Source of the DNA: an uncultured beta proteobacterium | GTDB lineage: Bacteria > Pseudomonadota > Gammaproteobacteria > Burkholderiales > Rhodocyclaceae | Assembly: GCA_903953145.1 (NCBI GenBank) | Contig: CAJBIL010000315.1 | Coordinates: 1-5,310 of the forward strand | DNA length: 5,310 nt | Direction of reading: 5' to 3' | Shown here: piece after piece, positions 1-5,310 of the stretch | Layout of the letters: each line of letters starts with the position of its first letter | Numbering within the stretch: the first letter of the stretch is position 1 | Position numbers and translations under genes: made by a program | Notes under the pieces: generated by a model | What the model saw: only the letters and a program-made list of their open reading frames with translations | What the model was told of the DNA's origin: nothing | Database searches by the model: none

Positions 1-72
1 AACGTTAGTTGGCCTAACCCCCATATCCGTATCAAGCTGAGCCGAAGGCACCCGCCCAGCCAGCCGTCAAAT

Positions 73-984
73 TCAAAGGCACTCAAACGTGGCGTAATCT
101 GCCTCGGGGCTATCCCCTGATGCAGCAAAGCAGAGTATGCCTTTACCGTGTAGCGTGACTGATTCGCGGTGCAGGAAGTGCGTTGGTGTGTCGGCGAAGG
201 TGATGAAAGTACCGTTGGTGCTTTGGTCGTTGAGGATGAACGCTTCGCCGTGCAGCGTGATTCTGGCGTGTTGCCGTGATGCGCGACGATCATGGACCAG
301 CAGGTCGCAGTCGGCATCCCGCCCCATTGTCAGCGCCGGGCGGCTGGCATCAAGGATGATCGTCTGGCTGGCGTAGGTGATGCGAATGCTGGTGCGAACG
401 CTCGCTTGTACAGCAATGGCGGGAGCGCGACCGGCTTTCAGGCTCAAAACGTCGGCATCCTGCCAGAGCACTTCAAAAACCATCGGTGTTTTAGCCTCGC
501 CTGATGCTGATACTGAATCCGATACCGGATCAGGATTGCGCGTCGAACGTTGCAACAACGGCGGCAACAGCGCTTGCGTCTGGCTGTTGATCAGCACCTG
601 GCCGGACTTGGCCAGCGCGGCCAGTCGCGCTGCCGCCTGCACGCTCTCGCCGGACAGTTCAGCGCCGGCCGCGATTACCGCGCCATGCTGGAAGCCGACC
701 CGAATGGCCAGTTTTATGCCGGATACCGGCGGCAGATCGGCGATCCGCTGCTGCATCTCGATGGCGGCGTGGAAGGCATCATCGACGCGCTCGAATACGG
801 CCATCACCTGATCGCCGGCATTTTTTACGACACGTCCACGAAATCCCTCAACCACGCGTTCAATGCGCTTCAAGCAACGATCAACCGCACGCAAGGCTTC
901 GCTTTCACCGAGCTTTGCATGAAGCCGCGCACTGCCCGAAACCTCAGCAAAAAGTACCGACTGCTCAATTTCTGCCCCTGCCAT
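73..984 (-). CDS. Class III adenylate/guanylate cyclase-like domain fused to C-terminal FHA domain
   Basis: This 303-residue cytosolic protein shows no signal peptide or membrane segment. Residues about 8-135 form a class III nucleotidyl cyclase fold: FAEVSG at 12-17, VVKNAGDQVMAVF at 52-64, GFQHG at 97-101 and SGESVQAAARL at 111-121. Residues about 197-290 form an FHA phosphothreonine-binding domain, with GR at 221-222, SRQH at 236-239 and STNGTF at 255-260. A Ser/Asp-rich linker (about 147-166) separates them. Lys54, Asp58 and Arg120 match the adenine-contacting, second metal and transition-state positions. The first metal Asp is Glu14, the adenine-specificity Asp is Glu109 and the transition-state Asn is Gln116, so activity is doubtful. 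I chose the ATG at 984 over a GTG at 993 because GGAG lies 8 bases upstream of it and overlaps the GTG. It is the last gene of the SDR-ttcA block. The family identification is secure; making cAMP is not. Confidence 0.9.
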   Translation of the reverse strand: MAGAEIEQSVLFAEVSGSARLHAKLGESEALRAVDRCLKRIERVVEGFRGRVVKNAGDQVMAVFERVDDAFHAAIEMQQRIADLPPVSGIKLAIRVGFQHGAVIAAGAELSGESVQAAARLAALAKSGQVLINSQTQALLPPLLQRSTRNPDPVSDSVSASGEAKTPMVFEVLWQDADVLSLKAGRAPAIAVQASVRTSIRITYASQTIILDASRPALTMGRDADCDLLVHDRRASRQHARITLHGEAFILNDQSTNGTFITFADTPTHFLHRESVTLHGKGILCFAASGDSPEADYATFECL

Positions 985-992
985 GCTAAGCA

Positions 993-996
993 CTCC
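993..996 (-). promoter_or_regulatory. Shine-Dalgarno site for the cyclase-FHA gene
   Basis: On the minus strand GGAG sits 8 bases before the ATG at 984. It decides the start, because the longer alternative GTG begins at 993, inside this motif. Confidence 0.6.
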
Positions 997-1019
997 GATT
1001 TGTACCTGATTTGTACCTG
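997..1019. repeat. Perfect 11-base tandem repeat in the ttcA/cyclase junction
   Basis: On the plus strand the unit GATTTGTACCT occurs at 997-1007 and again at 1008-1018, with the next G extending the match to 1019. It lies in the 48-base gap between the ttcA stop and the cyclase start, directly upstream of the cyclase Shine-Dalgarno. An 11-base period is close to one helical turn, so two stacked protein sites are conceivable, but a slippage duplication explains it equally well. Confidence 0.8.
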
Positions 1020-1032
1020 TTTTGCCGGGCGC

Positions 1033-1932
1033 TTAGGCGCTGACGACCTGTAACGGGATAATTTTTGACGCCGGCGACGCCAATTCATCGCCGAATTCCG
1101 GCGTATCGAACACCGTATCGCCGCCATCCATCGCCGACAGATCAGCGCCTGTCGCCAGCCCCAGATCCTTGAAGTTGAACAACGCATTGTCTGCCAGATG
1201 CGAGGGGACGACATTCTGTAGCGCAGAAAACACCGCCTCGGTACGCCCGGGGAAGCGACGATCCCAGTCGGCCATCATCTCGCGAATTTTCTGGCGCTGG
1301 AGGTTATCCTGCGAGCCGCAAAGATTACAGGGGATGATCGGGAAATCCATGCCGCGCGCAAAGCGTGCGATCTCTGACTCGGCGCAATACGCCAGCGGAC
1401 GAATCACCACATGCGCGCCATCGTCGGTCACCAGTTTAGGTGGCATGGCTTTCAGCTTGCCGCCAAAAAAGAGGTTGAGAAACAGCGTATGCACCATGTC
1501 GTCACGGTGATGGCCGAGCGCGATCTTGTTGGCGCCGAGTTCTTTTGCGGTGCGATAAATAATGCCCCGGCGCAGGCGCGAGCAAAGCGAGCAGGTAGTT
1601 TTCCCCTCCGGGATCTTCTCCTTGACGATCGAGTAGGTATCCTGCTCGACGATGCGGTATTCGATCCCGAGCTTTGCCAGATAAGCCGGCAGCACGTCAG
1701 CCGGGAAACCGGGCTGTTTCTGGTCCAGATTCATCGCAATCAGACGGAAATCAACCGGCGCACGCTTGCGCAGCGCCATCAGCGCCGAAAGCAGCGTGTA
1801 TGAATCCTTGCCGCCGGAAATGCAGACCAGCACGGTGTCGCCATGCTCAATCATGTTGTAGTCGGCAATCGCCTTGCCGACATGGCTCTCAAGGCGTTTC
1901 TTCAAGCGTTGCAGGGTGTTCGACAGTTCCAC
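1033..1932 (-). CDS. ttcA: tRNA 2-thiocytidine(32) synthetase TtcA
   Basis: TtcA thiolates cytidine 32 of certain tRNAs to s2C in the cytoplasm. It adenylates the base with ATP through a PP-loop and uses an oxygen-sensitive iron-sulfur cluster in sulfur transfer. The 299-residue product is close to the usual length of about 300. The PP-loop SGGKDS is at 39-44, NLDQKQPGFP at 68-77, the first cysteine pair CSLC at 114-117 followed by SRLRRG, GHHRDD at 140-145, and PCNLCGSQ at 201-208. NVVPSHL near the C-terminus is also typical. All expected functional residues are present. The start is a GTG; an in-frame stop lies shortly upstream with no ATG between, and the Shine-Dalgarno is weak (GAAAG 7 bases away). 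The gene lies 68 bases after the SDR and 48 bases before the cyclase-FHA gene on the same strand. Confidence 0.97.
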   Translation of the reverse strand: MELSNTLQRLKKRLESHVGKAIADYNMIEHGDTVLVCISGGKDSYTLLSALMALRKRAPVDFRLIAMNLDQKQPGFPADVLPAYLAKLGIEYRIVEQDTYSIVKEKIPEGKTTCSLCSRLRRGIIYRTAKELGANKIALGHHRDDMVHTLFLNLFFGGKLKAMPPKLVTDDGAHVVIRPLAYCAESEIARFARGMDFPIIPCNLCGSQDNLQRQKIREMMADWDRRFPGRTEAVFSALQNVVPSHLADNALFNFKDLGLATGADLSAMDGGDTVFDTPEFGDELASPASKIIPLQVVSA

Positions 1933-1985
1933 TAGGGTGCTTTCAAAATCTCAAAAAAGTCAATGTGAGGTAAATTCGGGGCCAT
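1932..1985 (-). other. Possible 17-codon leader mini-ORF overlapping the ttcA start
   Basis: On the minus strand an ATG 15 bases after the SDR stop opens a reading frame for MAPNLPHIDFFEILKAP. Its TAG stop shares one base with the GTG start of ttcA (TAGTG). It fills nearly all of the gap between the two genes. Because ttcA has a weak ribosome site, translational coupling through this ORF is possible. The mini-ORF itself has only a poor upstream motif, and such a short frame may be chance. Confidence 0.2.
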
Positions 1986-1990
1986 TACTC

Positions 1991-2008
1991 ATCACAAATA
2001 TCACAAAT
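1991..2008. repeat. Perfect 9-base tandem repeat spanning the SDR stop codon
   Basis: ATCACAAAT on the plus strand occurs at 1991-1999 and 2000-2008 with no gap. Read on the minus strand, the unit is three codons in the SDR frame. The true TGA stop therefore lies in one copy and a second in-frame TGA in the other, and a further TGA follows directly. The TGTGA core resembles a CRP half-site, but the copies are direct and not inverted. Confidence 0.8.
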
Positions 2009-2738
2009 GCGCAGATCGTCCGCCATCCACATTGATCACCTGCCCGGTCACATAATTTGCATCGTCGAGCAAAAAAAGCACGGTACGGGCGATGTCTTGT
2101 GGGCTGCCTTCCCGCTGCAACAGGGTGTGAGCAACAATTTCGTCGCGTGCGGCAAGATCAAAGGCATCGTCATCCGGCCAGAGAATCGGCCCCGGCGCCA
2201 CCGCATTGACCCGCACCTCGGGCGCCAGCTCAATCGCCAGCGCACGAGTCAGCCCGAGCAGGCCGGCTTTTGCCGCACAATAAAGCGGGTAGCCTGCCAG
2301 CGGCCGTTCAGCATGAATATCGGTGATATTCACGATTGCCCCGCGCGCGGCACGCAGATACGGCGCTGCAGCTTGCGTCAAAAACAGCGGTGCCTTGAGA
2401 TTGCTGCCGATCAGATCATCCCACGCGCTTGCATCAATGCTTTCCAGCGGCGTTGCAAAAAAACTCGACGCATTATTGACCAGCGCATCCAGCCGACCGA
2501 AGTGCTTGATTGTTGCCGCAACCAGCCCCGGGAGTGCCGCCATATCGAGTAAATCAGCCTGCCAGCAAGCCGCCGAAGCTGGCCGTAGCGCATTGAGCTG
2601 CTCGACCAACGCTTCCGCCGCTGCCGTGTCACTGCGGTAGTGCAGCATCACACGGGCGCCTGCCGCATGCAGTTCGCACGCAATCGCGCGCCCCACCCGC
2701 TTTGCTGCGCCGGTGACCAATACCGTTTTGCCACTCAC
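2001..2738 (-). CDS. Pteridine reductase-like short-chain dehydrogenase (FolM/PTR1 type)
   Basis: This 245-residue NADPH-dependent SDR probably reduces dihydropterins or dihydrofolate in the cytoplasm, as FolM and PTR1 do. The cofactor motif is TGAAKRVG at 9-16, with Arg14 where classical SDRs have Gly, a mark of the pteridine reductase branch. NNASSF is at 88-93. The catalytic pair is Tyr153 and Lys157 (YCAAK), preceded by ITDIHAERP with Asp140 in place of the usual SDR Ser. APGPILWP at 181-188 is also characteristic. I chose the GTG at 2738 over a GTG at 2762: GGGAG lies 6 bases upstream, the product then begins MSGKTVLVTG like its relatives, and the only promoter-like -10 lies just upstream of 2762. 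It is the first gene of the block with ttcA. Substrate is inferred from motifs only. Confidence 0.9.
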   Translation of the reverse strand: MSGKTVLVTGAAKRVGRAIACELHAAGARVMLHYRSDTAAAEALVEQLNALRPASAACWQADLLDMAALPGLVAATIKHFGRLDALVNNASSFFATPLESIDASAWDDLIGSNLKAPLFLTQAAAPYLRAARGAIVNITDIHAERPLAGYPLYCAAKAGLLGLTRALAIELAPEVRVNAVAPGPILWPDDDAFDLAARDEIVAHTLLQREGSPQDIARTVLFLLDDANYVTGQVINVDGGRSAHL

Positions 2739-2744
2739 GCCAAA

Positions 2745-2749
2745 CTCCC
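2745..2749 (-). promoter_or_regulatory. Shine-Dalgarno site fixing the SDR start
   Basis: GGGAG on the minus strand stands 6 bases before the GTG at 2738. The upstream alternative GTG at 2762 is preceded by CAGCTCCTT, which has no Shine-Dalgarno character. This decides the shorter protein. Confidence 0.65.
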
Positions 2750-2772
2750 GCACCCTGCTCACAAGGAGCTGG

Positions 2773-2778
2773 ATTTTA
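2773..2778 (-). promoter_or_regulatory. Candidate -10 element for the SDR-ttcA-cyclase block
   Basis: TAAAAT on the minus strand matches the sigma-70 -10 consensus at 5 of 6 positions. It would start transcription near 2766, giving a leader of about 28 bases to the GTG at 2738. No good -35 lies at 16-18 bases upstream (CAGCGT or AGCGTT), so the call is tentative. Confidence 0.35.
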
Positions 2779-2805
2779 ACGGATTTCCCCGCGCAACGCT
2801 GGCCT

Positions 2806-2826
2806 GCGACTAGCCCCGCAACTAGC
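2806..2826. repeat. Imperfect direct repeat in the divergent intergenic region
   Basis: GCGACTAGC (2806-2814) and GCAACTAGC (2818-2826) differ at one base and are spaced 12 bases apart, each containing the tetramer CTAG. The repeat lies between the two divergent gene blocks, upstream of the candidate -10 for the leftward block. It could be a regulator site or chance. Confidence 0.4.
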
Positions 2827-2892
2827 TCATATCACACTGGCTGCGCTACACTGCATCCCTTGGGTTGTTTCACCATCCGGCGTATCGGCATC

Positions 2893-2934
2893 ATGACATT
2901 CAGAAAAATTCGACATCCGGCCTGCCCGGCATGA
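2893..2934 (+). other. Possible 13-codon leader mini-ORF overlapping the next gene start
   Basis: An ATG at 2893 opens a frame for MTFRKIRHPACPA. Its TGA stop overlaps the ATG of the following gene as ATGA at 2931-2934. The following gene has no recognisable Shine-Dalgarno, so re-initiation could supply its translation. The mini-ORF lacks a clear ribosome site of its own. Confidence 0.2.
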
Positions 2935-3791
2935 GCACCGCCCCGTATTCCGACGATGCAGCACCGCTTGATGCGGATGAGCTGATGAACCTTGCCGACC
3001 GTGTCGCGCAACTGCCTGCCGATGACGCCGAATGGGTCGGCCGTCTGTTACGCGAATGCCTGCGCTCACGAATGCATGAAGCTGAGTTATTGACAGATTT
3101 ATTGACCAATCCACTGACCAACGCGCAGGCCGGCGACCAAGGGCTTGAAGATCAGCTGGCCCAGGTTGCCCTCGACGCAGCGGAATGGCTAAAAACGCTC
3201 TGGCATGTGGGCTACATGGGCGCCGGCAATTTCCCCGCGCAACCACGCTCCGCCTTTCCCACGGTTGAGCTTGAAGATGTATTGAAGTCTGCCCTCTTCG
3301 CCCGCATCCGTCATGGCAAGCGCCCCCTGCCCTTCCCGCCGCCAACCCGGCATGGCTCCCCGTGGCATGAGCTTGTCGAGAGCGAGGGTGAAACACACAC
3401 GGTAGATGCAGAAATCATCAACGATGAGTCCGGCCAGGCCATCGGTGCAAAAATTGAAGGCTGTGCCGATTGGCGCATTGTTGAAGAAACCGTGAAGGAC
3501 AATCAATACATCGTCCAGCATCAGGGCAAAGGGCCGCTTTACCAGCTCAAACTCGACCTATTTACAGCAGAATTACGCCGCGAACCACCACGCTGGACGC
3601 GCCGGATCAGGCAACAGGAACGTAGCGGTTTTCGCAGCTACACGCTTGACTGGCCGAAAGATAACGGCGATTGCCAGAGCGTCCCGCTGCGCGCCGCCTC
3701 GTGGGAGCGTGCCGAGGCCGAAGCCGAGCACTGGATCGCCACCAAATATCCTGAGATGGTCGGTCAGGTCAGCTTTGAGCGGAGTGAATAA
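2931..3791 (+). CDS. Unrecognised 286-residue protein, gene paired with a MidA homologue
   Basis: I do not recognise this protein. It shows no signal peptide, membrane segment or known catalytic motif and looks soluble. The N-terminal third is acidic and helical (DADELMNLADRVAQLPADD region), includes a fourfold-residue repeat LLTD-LLTN-PLTN at 53-64, and continues with a Trp-rich helix around WLKTLWHVGYMGAGNF. A proline-rich, basic stretch follows (about residues 125-142, KRPLPFPPPTRHGSPWH). The C-terminal half alternates short charged and hydrophobic segments suggestive of beta structure, ending in a helix AEAEHWIATKYPEM. The open frame extends upstream to a TTG at 2865. I prefer the ATG at 2931 because the extra residues are low-quality His/Pro sequence, though no Shine-Dalgarno precedes the ATG. 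The methyltransferase gene begins 5 bases after its stop, so the two are very likely co-transcribed and a functional link is possible. Confidence 0.75.
   Translation: MSTAPYSDDAAPLDADELMNLADRVAQLPADDAEWVGRLLRECLRSRMHEAELLTDLLTNPLTNAQAGDQGLEDQLAQVALDAAEWLKTLWHVGYMGAGNFPAQPRSAFPTVELEDVLKSALFARIRHGKRPLPFPPPTRHGSPWHELVESEGETHTVDAEIINDESGQAIGAKIEGCADWRIVEETVKDNQYIVQHQGKGPLYQLKLDLFTAELRREPPRWTRRIRQQERSGFRSYTLDWPKDNGDCQSVPLRAASWERAEAEAEHWIATKYPEMVGQVSFERSE
3087..3122 (+). repeat. In-frame triplicated 12-base unit within the unrecognised gene
   Basis: Three adjacent 12-mers, TTATTGACAGAT, TTATTGACCAAT and CCACTGACCAAC, encode LLTD, LLTN and PLTN. The first two differ at two of twelve positions and the third has drifted further. 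The first two units use TTA and TTG leucine codons, in contrast to the CTG-rich surroundings. This suggests a local expansion within a helical segment. Confidence 0.7.
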
Positions 3792-3796
3792 CGCCC

Positions 3797-4972
3797 ATGA
3801 CGCACGCACTCCCCCTCCCTGATGCCGATGCTGAGCGCTACAGCCATACGCTGACGCAGCACATTGCCGAAGAAATCAAGCGTGCCGGCGGCTGGATCGG
3901 TTTTGACCGCTTCATGGAATTGGCGCTCTACGCTCCCGGCATGGGCTATTACTCGGGCGGCGCACGCAAATTCGGCGCGGCCGGTGATTTTGTCACCGCC
4001 CCCGAGCTAAGCTCACTCTTTGGCCGGACAATCGCCGCGCAAGCCTCGCAAATACTCGCACTCAGCGCACCGAGGATCATCGAGGTCGGCGCCGGATCAG
4101 GGCAACTGGCCGCCGACCTGCTGCTAGAGCTAGAGCAATGCGGCACGCTGCCCGAAAGTTACGGCATTCTCGATCTCTCAGGCGAATTGCGCGAACGGCA
4201 ACACGCCACAGTCGCCCGGAGAGCGCCGCATCTGGTGAATCGCGTCCATTGGCTCGACCGCCTGCCGGAACACTTTGACGGCCTCGTGCTGGCGAATGAA
4301 CTGCTCGACGCAATGCCGGTGCACCTTGTTTGCTGGCGCGCAGAAGGGCTCTGCGAACGTGGCGTTGGCGTCGATGCAAGCGCTGGAAAAATCCGGTTCG
4401 TCTGGATTGATCGCCCGGCCAGCCCCCGCCTGAGCAAAGCCGCATTAGTGCTGGCCGATGAATACGACATGCCGCCCGACTACCTGAGCGAAATCTGCCT
4501 CGCCGCACCCGCCTGGGTAGCCGCCTGGGCTGACATTCTCGGGCGCGGCGCGCTATTGCTGATCGACTACGGATTCCCTCGTCATGAGTATTATCACCCC
4601 CAGCGCAACGCCGGCACGTTGATGTGCCACTACCGCCACCACGCGCACGGCGAGCCGTTTTACCTTCCCGGCTTACAGGACATCACCGCCCACGTCGACT
4701 TCACCGCCATCGCCGAAGCCGGCTGTGCGGCCGGCCTCGACTTTCTCGGCTACACAACGCAAGCCAGCTTCCTCTTCAATTGCGGCATAACCAAAGTGCT
4801 CGAACGCACCCCCGCAACCGACACCACGCACTACCTGCCCCTCGCCAACGCCGCACAAAAACTGATTTCGCCCGCCGAAATGGGCGAACTGTTCAAAGTC
4901 ATCGCACTCGGCAAAAACATCGCCGAACCCTTGATCGGCTTCCAGCGTGGTGATCGGCGTGCGACGCTTTAA
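3797..4972 (+). CDS. MidA/NDUFAF7-family class I SAM-dependent methyltransferase
   Basis: The 391-residue product belongs to the family of mitochondrial NDUFAF7/MidA, which dimethylates an arginine of a complex I subunit during assembly. The bacterial target is not established, and a protein arginine substrate is inference. Family marks are visible in order: FMELALYAPGMGYYSGG at 39-55, the FVTAPELSSLFGR segment at 65-77, SAM-binding EVGAGSG at 96-102, ILDLSGELRERQ at 124-135, the conserved NELLDAMP at 167-174, LIDYGFPRHEYYHP at 255-268, GTLMCHYRHHAH at 273-284, and ELFKVIALGKNI near the C-terminus. Length is normal and no key motif is missing. The ATG at 3797 is 5 bases after the preceding stop. 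A GGAG at 3781-3784 lies inside the upstream gene at a rather long 12-base spacing, which suggests translational coupling. Confidence 0.93.
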   Translation: MTHALPLPDADAERYSHTLTQHIAEEIKRAGGWIGFDRFMELALYAPGMGYYSGGARKFGAAGDFVTAPELSSLFGRTIAAQASQILALSAPRIIEVGAGSGQLAADLLLELEQCGTLPESYGILDLSGELRERQHATVARRAPHLVNRVHWLDRLPEHFDGLVLANELLDAMPVHLVCWRAEGLCERGVGVDASAGKIRFVWIDRPASPRLSKAALVLADEYDMPPDYLSEICLAAPAWVAAWADILGRGALLLIDYGFPRHEYYHPQRNAGTLMCHYRHHAHGEPFYLPGLQDITAHVDFTAIAEAGCAAGLDFLGYTTQASFLFNCGITKVLERTPATDTTHYLPLANAAQKLISPAEMGELFKVIALGKNIAEPLIGFQRGDRRATL

Positions 4973-4996
4973 GCACGGTAGAAAATTGTAGATTGA

Positions 4997-5024
4997 TTGA
5001 CCTTAATATTGTTTTATTTATGTT
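4997..5024 (+). promoter_or_regulatory. Candidate sigma-70 promoter of the H-NS-like gene
   Basis: TTGACC at 4997-5002 (5 of 6 to the -35 consensus) and TATGTT at 5019-5024 (4 of 6 to the -10) are separated by 16 bases. They lie in a block, 4981-5040, with 47 A/T of 60 bases, in sharp contrast to the GC-rich genes on both sides. AT-rich DNA of this sort is also what H-NS proteins bind, so autoregulation is plausible. No hairpin terminator for the upstream methyltransferase gene is visible in the gap. Confidence 0.5.
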
Positions 5025-5028
5025 TTTT

Positions 5029-5032
5029 GGAG
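5029..5032 (+). promoter_or_regulatory. Shine-Dalgarno site of the H-NS-like gene
   Basis: GGAG lies 7 bases before the ATG at 5040, after a T-rich leader. It is the clearest ribosome site in the window and supports high translation, as expected for an abundant nucleoid protein. Confidence 0.7.
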
Positions 5033-5039
5033 ATTTAAC

Positions 5040-5310
5040 ATGTCCTCGTATGAAGAATTAGTTGCCCAGCGCGATGCATTAGACCGTCAGATCGAGGCGG
5101 CACGGCGCGTCGCGCAAGCGACGGCGATTACCTCTGTGAAAGGCCTAGTCTTGCAGTTTGGGCTGACGGCGGAGGATTGCGGCTTTAAGTCAAGCAAGTC
5201 GGTCGTGAAGACAAAGTCGTTGGTCGCTGCCAAGTATCGCGGTCCTAATGGCGAAACATGGACAGGCCGCGGTCGCCCGCCGGGCTGGCTCGCTGCACTG
5301 GAGGCTCAGG
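5040..5310 (+). CDS. H-NS-family DNA-binding protein, 3' end cut by the window edge
   Basis: Ninety codons are visible and the frame is open at the window edge. The N-terminus (MSSYEELVAQRDALDRQIEA, residues 1-20) is a heptad-like coiled coil of the kind used for oligomerisation. The C-terminus carries the H-NS AT-hook-like motif: KYRGPNGETWTGRGRPPGWL at 65-84, with the core GRGRPP that enters the minor groove of AT-rich DNA. It is followed by LAALEAQ, which in relatives lies about 10-15 residues from the end, so little is probably missing. It would act as a nucleoid-associated silencer. The linker between domains is short (about residues 44-64) but holds several lysines. It has its own AT-rich promoter region and is not evidently part of the methyltransferase operon. 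Which H-NS paralogue this is cannot be told. Confidence 0.92.
   Translation, partial: MSSYEELVAQRDALDRQIEAARRVAQATAITSVKGLVLQFGLTAEDCGFKSSKSVVKTKSLVAAKYRGPNGETWTGRGRPPGWLAALEAQ

Noticed and set aside
1..24. Minus-strand ATG at 24 that could begin a further operon gene off the left edge
   Set aside because: Only eight codons are visible and there is no convincing Shine-Dalgarno, so it cannot be supported.
40..58. Small hairpin (GCC-GAA-GGC) after the cyclase stop as a terminator
   Set aside because: The stem is only three or so base pairs and no T-tract follows on the minus strand.
1..120. Plus-strand frame 1 open from the left edge to a TGA at 118-120
   Set aside because: It would overlap the end of the cyclase gene by 48 bases, the encoded sequence resembles nothing I know, and 39 stop-free codons are unremarkable in GC-rich DNA.
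1933..2000. Promoter for ttcA starting from TTGACT on the minus strand
   Set aside because: No acceptable -10 lies 16-18 bases downstream, where the sequence enters GAAAGCACCC.
1991..2008. CRP-type binding site based on TGTGA
   Set aside because: The two TGTGA motifs are direct repeats 9 bases apart, whereas a CRP site needs an inverted arrangement with TCACA.
2007..2552. Long open frame of 181 codons antisense to the reductase gene
   Set aside because: The opposite strand encodes a complete SDR with catalytic motifs, and the antisense product shows no recognisable features.
4624..4953. Open frame of 109 codons inside the methyltransferase gene, same strand
   Set aside because: Its product is an Arg/His/Pro-rich string typical of an out-of-frame reading of GC-rich coding DNA, and the overlapping MidA frame has clear family motifs.

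Overview
The window looks like chromosomal DNA of a moderately GC-rich betaproteobacterium. The evidence is a very standard TtcA, a FolM/PTR1-like pteridine reductase, a MidA/NDUFAF7-type methyltransferase, a cyclase-FHA fusion of a type I associate with this class, and a short H-NS-family protein ending in the usual C-terminal DNA-binding motif. The genus cannot be fixed from sequence alone; Rhodocyclales or a relative is only an impression.

Layout. A leftward block, read in transcription order, holds a pteridine reductase-like SDR (2738 to 2001), ttcA (1932 to 1033) and a class III cyclase-FHA protein (984 to 73). The gaps of 68 and 48 bases contain no clear terminator, so one operon is plausible. 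Divergent from it, across a roughly 190-base intergenic region, a rightward pair encodes an unrecognised 286-residue protein (2931 to 3791) and a MidA-family SAM-dependent methyltransferase (3797 to 4972), 5 bases apart and probably co-transcribed. A separate AT-rich promoter region (4973 to 5039) then drives an H-NS-like gene that runs off the right edge. Bases 1-72 lie downstream of the cyclase gene, and I see no supportable gene there.

How the genes fit together. TtcA thiolates C32 of tRNA, and the SDR is expected to reduce dihydropterin or dihydrofolate-type substrates. The cyclase-FHA protein looks like a signalling protein that may have lost or altered catalysis. MidA-like proteins are protein arginine methyltransferases, known from the mitochondrial complex I assembly factor. 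No shared pathway is evident, and the block reads as housekeeping genes with one signalling gene and one orphan.

I found no mobile element, CRISPR array, RNA gene or convincing new multi-gene system. The points most worth a second look are the non-canonical residues in the cyclase active site, the orphan protein coupled to the MidA homologue (with an in-frame triplicated 12-base unit), two mini-ORFs whose stops overlap the starts of real genes, and short perfect tandem repeats at both junctions of the leftward operon.
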